Shown here: positions 59,686-64,000 of the stretch, in pieces
Position numbering within the stretch: the stretch's first letter is position 1
How the letters are laid out: the number at the start of each line of letters is the position of its first letter
Source: Asaia bogorensis_B
Lineage (GTDB): Bacteria > Pseudomonadota > Alphaproteobacteria > Acetobacterales > Acetobacteraceae
Assembly (NCBI RefSeq): GCF_900465315.1
Contig: NZ_UBIX01000018.1
Direction: 5' to 3' (one strand)
Length of the DNA stretch: 64,000 bases
Notes under the pieces: generated by a model
Database searches by the model: none
What the model was told of the DNA's origin: nothing
Seen by the model: the letters and a program-made list of their open reading frames with translations, nothing else
Position numbers and translations under genes: made by a program

Positions 59686-62600
59686 GAATCGCGCAGCTTG
59701 ATCTGATCCGCTATGGCCGCTTTGCCGACCACCACTACGATTTCACGGCGTCTCAAACCGATCTGCACGTGCTGTACGGGGCGAATGAGGCAGGAAAATC
59801 CACGACGCTTCAGGCGATAGGCGATCTGCTTTTCGGCTTTCCGCACAACAAGGCGCAGGACTGGCGTTTTGATGCCGCCCAGCTGCGCATCGGCGGTGTG
59901 ATGGAGCATGAGGGGCACTCTTTCGGCGCGATCCGCAAGCGCGGCACCAAGCAGACCCTTCTGGCACCCGATGGCACGACACCGCTTGATGAAAACGGGC
60001 TTATCCGTTGTCTCGGCGGTGTGGACCGTGCGGCGTTCGAGCGCCAGTGGAGCCTCGATCATCAGCGCCTGCGCCTTGGGGGCGATGCCATGGCACGTTT
60101 TGAGGATGATCTGGGCCAGCAGCTTCTGGCCGCGGGGTTCGGACTTGAGAATGTTCAGTCTGTGCTCGACCAGCTTGACGCTGAGTCCGGTGCTCTGTGG
60201 AAGAAGAGCGGACGCGGCACGCGGCTTAATGCCCTGCGTACGCGCCTGACCGATGCCCGCACACGCCTGACTGCCGCAGAAAAGGACAGCCAGCGCTGGA
60301 CTGCGCTCAACCGCGAATCTGATGAGGTGACGGCGTCACTTGGCCAGATCCAGGCCCGGCTCCGCGAGACTCTGGCCGAGCGCAGTGGGCTCGAGCGCCT
60401 GACCCGGCTGCGGGGCGACCTTGAACGACATGCTGCCCTGACAGCCTTGCTGGAAGCTGAACCACCCCCGGTTTTCTCGCCAGATGATCACACCCTGTTT
60501 GACGAACAACTGGGGCGTCTCGTCGCTGCGCAGCAAAAAGCCGACCGGCTGGCAGAGCTGCGCGAAAGCCTCATTTCCATGCGGGCGGCCTGCACCCCCG
60601 ATCTCGCCCTTCTATCCCATGAAGCGACAATCGACGCGCTGGAAAGGCAGGAGCGCGACCTTGCCCCAGCAAGACGTCGCTGGCCCGAGCAGGAGCAGAC
60701 ACTGGCCGATCTCGATTTCTCACTACGTCGCGAAGGGCTGCGCGGAGAATACGAGGAAATTCTTTCGGCCCTTCCCACACCTGAATCCCTCGCAAGGCTG
60801 CGCCCCCTCGCCCTGCGTCACGACATGCTGATCCAGCGCGAGGCCGAAACCCGTACGGCGCGTCTCGCCGCCGAGGAACACCTCGCTTTGGCAAAATCGC
60901 GCGCCGGCGATGAGGAAACACGCCCGCTTTCCTCGCTGCTAACCGCCTTGCAGCAGGCTGAAAGACGCGATGGCATCGATGCCGAACTGGCCAGCCTTGA
61001 TCGCGAGAAACAGGCTGCAGAGACCTCCCTCGCCCAGTCATGGCGCGACCTCGCCCCCTGGCAAGGCACGATCGACGCGCTGCAGGGTATGGCTGTTCCT
61101 GATGCCCCCTCACTGGAAGCCCAGAGCCTCCTGTGGCGTGATTTGCAGAGCCGCGATGCGGCTCTGAATGAAGCGCTCGACACTGTCGGTCATGCTCTGG
61201 CGCGACAAAATCTCGCCAGAACCCATCTGGAGCAACGGCAGATCGTCTCGCTCGGCGCTCTGAAAGAAGCCAGAGCCCAGCGCGACACCCTGTTCGAGGC
61301 CTTCGCCCATGATTCCCGTGACAGATCAGCACGCAGCGCGTTCATCGAGGCACGTGACCATGCCGATTATCTGGCGGACAAACGCTTCGACGAGGCCGAG
61401 GAATCGGCAAAGCTTACCCAGATCGAACAGGAAATCGAGCGTCTTTCCCTCGATCGTGCGCATCTCGTCACTCAGCGCGATGCCCTTGGGGCGGAAACCG
61501 AAAAGACGACCGCATCCTGGCATGAGGAATGCGCAAGTCGCGCCCTGCCAACGCTTGAGCCGGAACGTTTGCGCAGCTGGCTGGCCCTGCGTGCCACGGC
61601 ACTCAGGAACCATGACACCCTGCAGCAGGTGATCATGCGCCGGACCGAACGTGCCGCCCAACACAGCACGGCGCTCGACATCCTGCGCAATGTCCTGCCT
61701 GACATGCCGGACTTCACCCTTGTCAGCGATGCGCTGGTCTGGGCTCAGGCACGCCGCCAGACCTGGCAGCAGGAAGCCGATCGTCTGGCCCGCATCCGGA
61801 CCGATATCGAGCAGGAGCAGCGCAGTCTGGAGAGCGAACTCAGAAAAGCCCAATCCCTGCACGACGAACAGGCCGCGCTTAAAGAGGAATGGTCATTGCA
61901 GGCCGGTACCGACAGCAGCACAACGGCAATCATCCCGCTGCAATCGGCAGGAGCCATCGATCGTCTTTCGGCCCTGCACGGTGCTGCAAGCGAAGCCGCC
62001 CGACTGCATCAGACCCTTGAAGCCCAAAAAGAGGCGGATAACGCGCTCGGCCGTGCCATTGCCACCTTCGCACAAAACCTGCCGGGGCATGAGGCCCTCA
62101 GCCATCTCGATAGCGCAGCCTGTCTAGACCGTCTTGCCATCCTGCTGCGCAACGCCCGGACGGATCGGGACAAGGCTGCCGCTCATGATGCCGATCTGGC
62201 ACGAAACCTCACAGCCCTCAACGAAGCGCAAAACGCCTGCGACGTGCTGCGACAGGCCTTCCTCGCTTTCGCCCGCAGGGTGCCGGATCACGAACCCGCA
62301 ACAGGGAGCGTGGATGCGGCCATGATCGAAAAGCTTCGCGTGCGGATCGAGCATGAAAAGGCCCGACAGGCAGCGCAGGATGAAAAAACAACCCTTGAGC
62401 GTCGTATCGCTCTGGAGCGCGATGCCCCTGAACTCGATCAGCTTCAGGAACAGGCCAGAACCCTGCCGCCCGATCTCGTAAGCCTTCGCCTATCTGAACT
62501 CACGAGTGACTATGAAGCCGCCGAGCGCCGTCGTGAGGAGAACCTCAAACGTCAGGGTGAAATCGCCATTGATATGCGTCAGATCGAACAGGCTCATAAT

Positions 62601-63125
62601 GCCCGTGATGCCGCCCTGGATATCGAGACCTGCCGCACCGAGATGGCCAATGCCGCCGAGGCCTGGGCCAGTGCGCGTATCCAGTCGATGATCCTGAGCC
62701 ATGTGGCGCGCCTTCAGCGCGACGAGAACACCAACCCCCTGCTGAAATCGGCCGAGTCCCTGTTTGCTGCGCTGACCTGCGGGCGATATCGCAGGCTTAC
62801 CATCGCCGAGGATGGCAGGGCGCCTGAACTGGCTGCGATGCTGGAAGATGAAAAACTGATCCGCCCCGGTGCCATGAGCGAAGGCACACGCGACCAGCTC
62901 TTTCTGAGCCTGCGCCTTGCGGCCCTCAATCAGGCGCAAGCGCGCGGCATCACCCTGCCTTTCATTGCCGATGACCTGTTCATCACTTTCGATGAGGCCC
63001 GTGCCGAGGCCGGTTTCAGAACGCTCGCCGCGCAATCGCAGCGCAACCAGATCCTGTTTCTGACCCATCACGCCCATCTGGCCGACATGGCCGCCTCATT
63101 TGGCGCAACACGACACAGCGTATAG
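59682..63125 (+). CDS. SbcC/YhaN-like coiled-coil ATPase
   Basis: A 1147-residue AAA/ABC-type ATPase of the YhaN branch of SbcC/Rad50-like proteins. The Walker A GANEAGKSTTLQAIGDLLFGFP is at about residues 36-57; the ATPase head is split and joined by long coiled coils (about residues 190-950, heavy in Leu, Glu, Arg and Ala). The C-terminal head shows LFAALTCGRYRRLTIAEDG, the signature-like MSEGTRDQLFLSLRLAAL and Walker B LPFIADDLFITFDEARAEAG. A Rad50-type CxxC zinc hook is not seen in the coil. It overlaps the nuclease gene by ATGA, so the two form one DNA end-processing complex. Start as given, with a good MRIAQLDLIRYGRF N-terminus. Confidence 0.92.
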   Translation: MRIAQLDLIRYGRFADHHYDFTASQTDLHVLYGANEAGKSTTLQAIGDLLFGFPHNKAQDWRFDAAQLRIGGVMEHEGHSFGAIRKRGTKQTLLAPDGTTPLDENGLIRCLGGVDRAAFERQWSLDHQRLRLGGDAMARFEDDLGQQLLAAGFGLENVQSVLDQLDAESGALWKKSGRGTRLNALRTRLTDARTRLTAAEKDSQRWTALNRESDEVTASLGQIQARLRETLAERSGLERLTRLRGDLERHAALTALLEAEPPPVFSPDDHTLFDEQLGRLVAAQQKADRLAELRESLISMRAACTPDLALLSHEATIDALERQERDLAPARRRWPEQEQTLADLDFSLRREGLRGEYEEILSALPTPESLARLRPLALRHDMLIQREAETRTARLAAEEHLALAKSRAGDEETRPLSSLLTALQQAERRDGIDAELASLDREKQAAETSLAQSWRDLAPWQGTIDALQGMAVPDAPSLEAQSLLWRDLQSRDAALNEALDTVGHALARQNLARTHLEQRQIVSLGALKEARAQRDTLFEAFAHDSRDRSARSAFIEARDHADYLADKRFDEAEESAKLTQIEQEIERLSLDRAHLVTQRDALGAETEKTTASWHEECASRALPTLEPERLRSWLALRATALRNHDTLQQVIMRRTERAAQHSTALDILRNVLPDMPDFTLVSDALVWAQARRQTWQQEADRLARIRTDIEQEQRSLESELRKAQSLHDEQAALKEEWSLQAGTDSSTTAIIPLQSAGAIDRLSALHGAASEAARLHQTLEAQKEADNALGRAIATFAQNLPGHEALSHLDSAACLDRLAILLRNARTDRDKAAAHDADLARNLTALNEAQNACDVLRQAFLAFARRVPDHEPATGSVDAAMIEKLRVRIEHEKARQAAQDEKTTLERRIALERDAPELDQLQEQARTLPPDLVSLRLSELTSDYEAAERRREENLKRQGEIAIDMRQIEQAHNARDAALDIETCRTEMANAAEAWASARIQSMILSHVARLQRDENTNPLLKSAESLFAALTCGRYRRLTIAEDGRAPELAAMLEDEKLIRPGAMSEGTRDQLFLSLRLAALNQAQARGITLPFIADDLFITFDEARAEAGFRTLAAQSQRNQILFLTHHAHLADMAASFGATRHSV

Positions 63126-63135
63126 TCTTGCCTGC

Positions 63136-64000
63136 ATGGATTATCGTACGATCTTCATTACCGGCGCGGCTTCGGGTATCGGCCGTGCCCTTGCCCTTGC
63201 GCTCTCTGCGCCCGATTGCGTCCTCTACCTTGCCGATTGCAACGCCACGGGGCTGCAAGCCACCCGGCAGGGCTGCATGGAGAAAGGGGCAACCGCCCAC
63301 GTCACCTGTCTTGACGTCACGGATCGTGAGGCGATGACGCGATGGTGTTCGCAGGGTGCAGGACACGACGTCGATCTGGTTCTGGTCTGCGCCGGGGTTA
63401 CTGGCGGCGTGAGCGCGGTGGACCAGGACGGCGCGGCCTTTGAGACAGGCGACCAGATCAGGCGCATGATGGCGGTCAATATGGATGGCGCACTCAATGC
63501 CATCCTGCCCATGATGGCGCGGATGCGCGACCAGCCTCTGCGCAAAATGGGGCAGTTTCGCAAACAGCGGGGTCAGATCTGTGCCATTGCCTCGGTGGCC
63601 GGCCTGGTCTCCTATCCCGGCACCCCTTCCTACTCAGCCTCGAAAGCCGCGCTCGACCGTTTCCTTGTGGCCAGCGGGGCCTATAGCCGCCGTGCCGGTA
63701 TCTATCTGTCGAGCGTGTGCTGCAGCTTTGTCGCGACTCCCATGGTCGCGCAGAACCGCTTTCCCATGCCAGGCCTGATGCGTGTCGAAAACGCAACGGC
63801 CCATATCCTACACGGCCTCGCCCGACGAAAGAGACGTATCATCTTCCCTTCCTGGCTGGTGCTTGGGTCACGCTTCATGGACATCCTGCCCGTGCGTCTG
63901 GCCGAACTTTACTATCAGCATCAGCCGACAGGCCGACCGGGTTCCATGCCGGGCATCGATAATCCGGCCTGCAAGGATATGCCCCCTCCGACCCCCACGA
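63136..64000 (+). CDS. Short-chain dehydrogenase/reductase (3' end cut by window edge)
   Basis: The first 288 residues of an SDR protein; no stop codon is reached before the right edge. It shows the NAD(P) loop TIFITGAASGIGRALALAL, LDVTD, an N-A-G-like VCAGVTGG, IASVAGLVSYPGTPSYSASK with the catalytic Ser-Tyr-Lys, and a C-terminal KRRIIFPSWLVLGSRFMDILPVRLAELYY stretch found in membrane-associated SDRs. An Asp in LADCN after the second strand suggests NAD. It lies 10 nt after the ATPase gene, possibly in the same operon, but the ATG at 63136 has no clear ribosome-binding site. The substrate is unknown. Confidence 0.85.
   Translation, partial: MDYRTIFITGAASGIGRALALALSAPDCVLYLADCNATGLQATRQGCMEKGATAHVTCLDVTDREAMTRWCSQGAGHDVDLVLVCAGVTGGVSAVDQDGAAFETGDQIRRMMAVNMDGALNAILPMMARMRDQPLRKMGQFRKQRGQICAIASVAGLVSYPGTPSYSASKAALDRFLVASGAYSRRAGIYLSSVCCSFVATPMVAQNRFPMPGLMRVENATAHILHGLARRKRRIIFPSWLVLGSRFMDILPVRLAELYYQHQPTGRPGSMPGIDNPACKDMPPPTPT

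Overview
The window is a chromosomal segment of a G+C-rich alphaproteobacterium, most likely an acetic acid bacterium (Acetobacteraceae, in the Gluconobacter/Asaia/Kozakia range). The best evidence is a two-gene PQQ-dependent polyol dehydrogenase (small membrane subunit sldB overlapping sldA). It is supported by an FNR-type regulator paired with an OmpW porin, a beta-roll protein with a type I secretion-like C-terminus, and many short overlapping operons. Species assignment is an inference. No phage, insertion sequence, CRISPR array or rRNA operon was seen.

Layout. 0-6 kb: a leftward block secB, a large two-domain glycosyltransferase-like protein with N-terminal YPDV-type repeats, an M20 dipeptidase and pdxA (cut by the left edge). 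6.4-8.4 kb: lapA-like, pyrF, trpF and tRNA-Ser(GGA). 8.8-11.2 kb: a 797-residue beta-roll protein, with A+T-rich DNA upstream. 11.7-15.4 kb: leftward GT9 glycosyltransferase, thrS and infC; infC appears to start at AUA and ends in a strong terminator. 15.5-18.4 kb: ribokinase, a TPR protein and an SDR-like epimerase. 18.5-22.6 kb: a lipoprotein and sldBA. 22.8-27.6 kb: GT4, a coupled 62-aa protein, a small monooxygenase, dcd (between two large intergenic stem-loops) and a GMC dehydrogenase with its small subunit. 27.7-30.8 kb: murA, then divergent fnr-like and ompW with a perfect FNR box between them. 30.9-35.8 kb: a TonB receptor, Tat-type glpQ, a HAD phosphatase and a NUDIX gene, with a Pho-box-like array in front. 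35.9-38.4 kb: htpG and a small conserved protein. 38.4-42.9 kb: a Fur-box-preceded iron operon (TonB siderophore receptor, two small membrane proteins, PepSY protein). 43.2-45.1 kb: MarR-GNAT fusion and a DUF1460 protein. 45.2-50.9 kb: a polyol/tagatose catabolic operon with a perfect 10-bp inverted repeat before its DeoR-type regulator gene. 51-58.3 kb: NUDIX hydrolase, PsiE-like protein, BASS transporter, MscS channel, xylose-isomerase-like TIM barrel and CPA1 antiporter. 58.3-63.1 kb: an SbcD/YhaN-like nuclease-ATPase pair. 63.1-64 kb: an SDR cut by the right edge.

How it fits together. Polyols can be oxidised in two places: in the periplasm by SldAB feeding the quinone pool, and in the cytoplasm by the SmoS-like dehydrogenase, PfkB kinase and stand-alone GatZ/KbaZ protein. 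Three nutrient-stress circuits can be read from operator-like sequences: oxygen (FNR box), phosphate (Pho-box-like array over receptor-glpQ-phosphatase) and iron (Fur-like box). These assignments come from motif reading only and no search was run.
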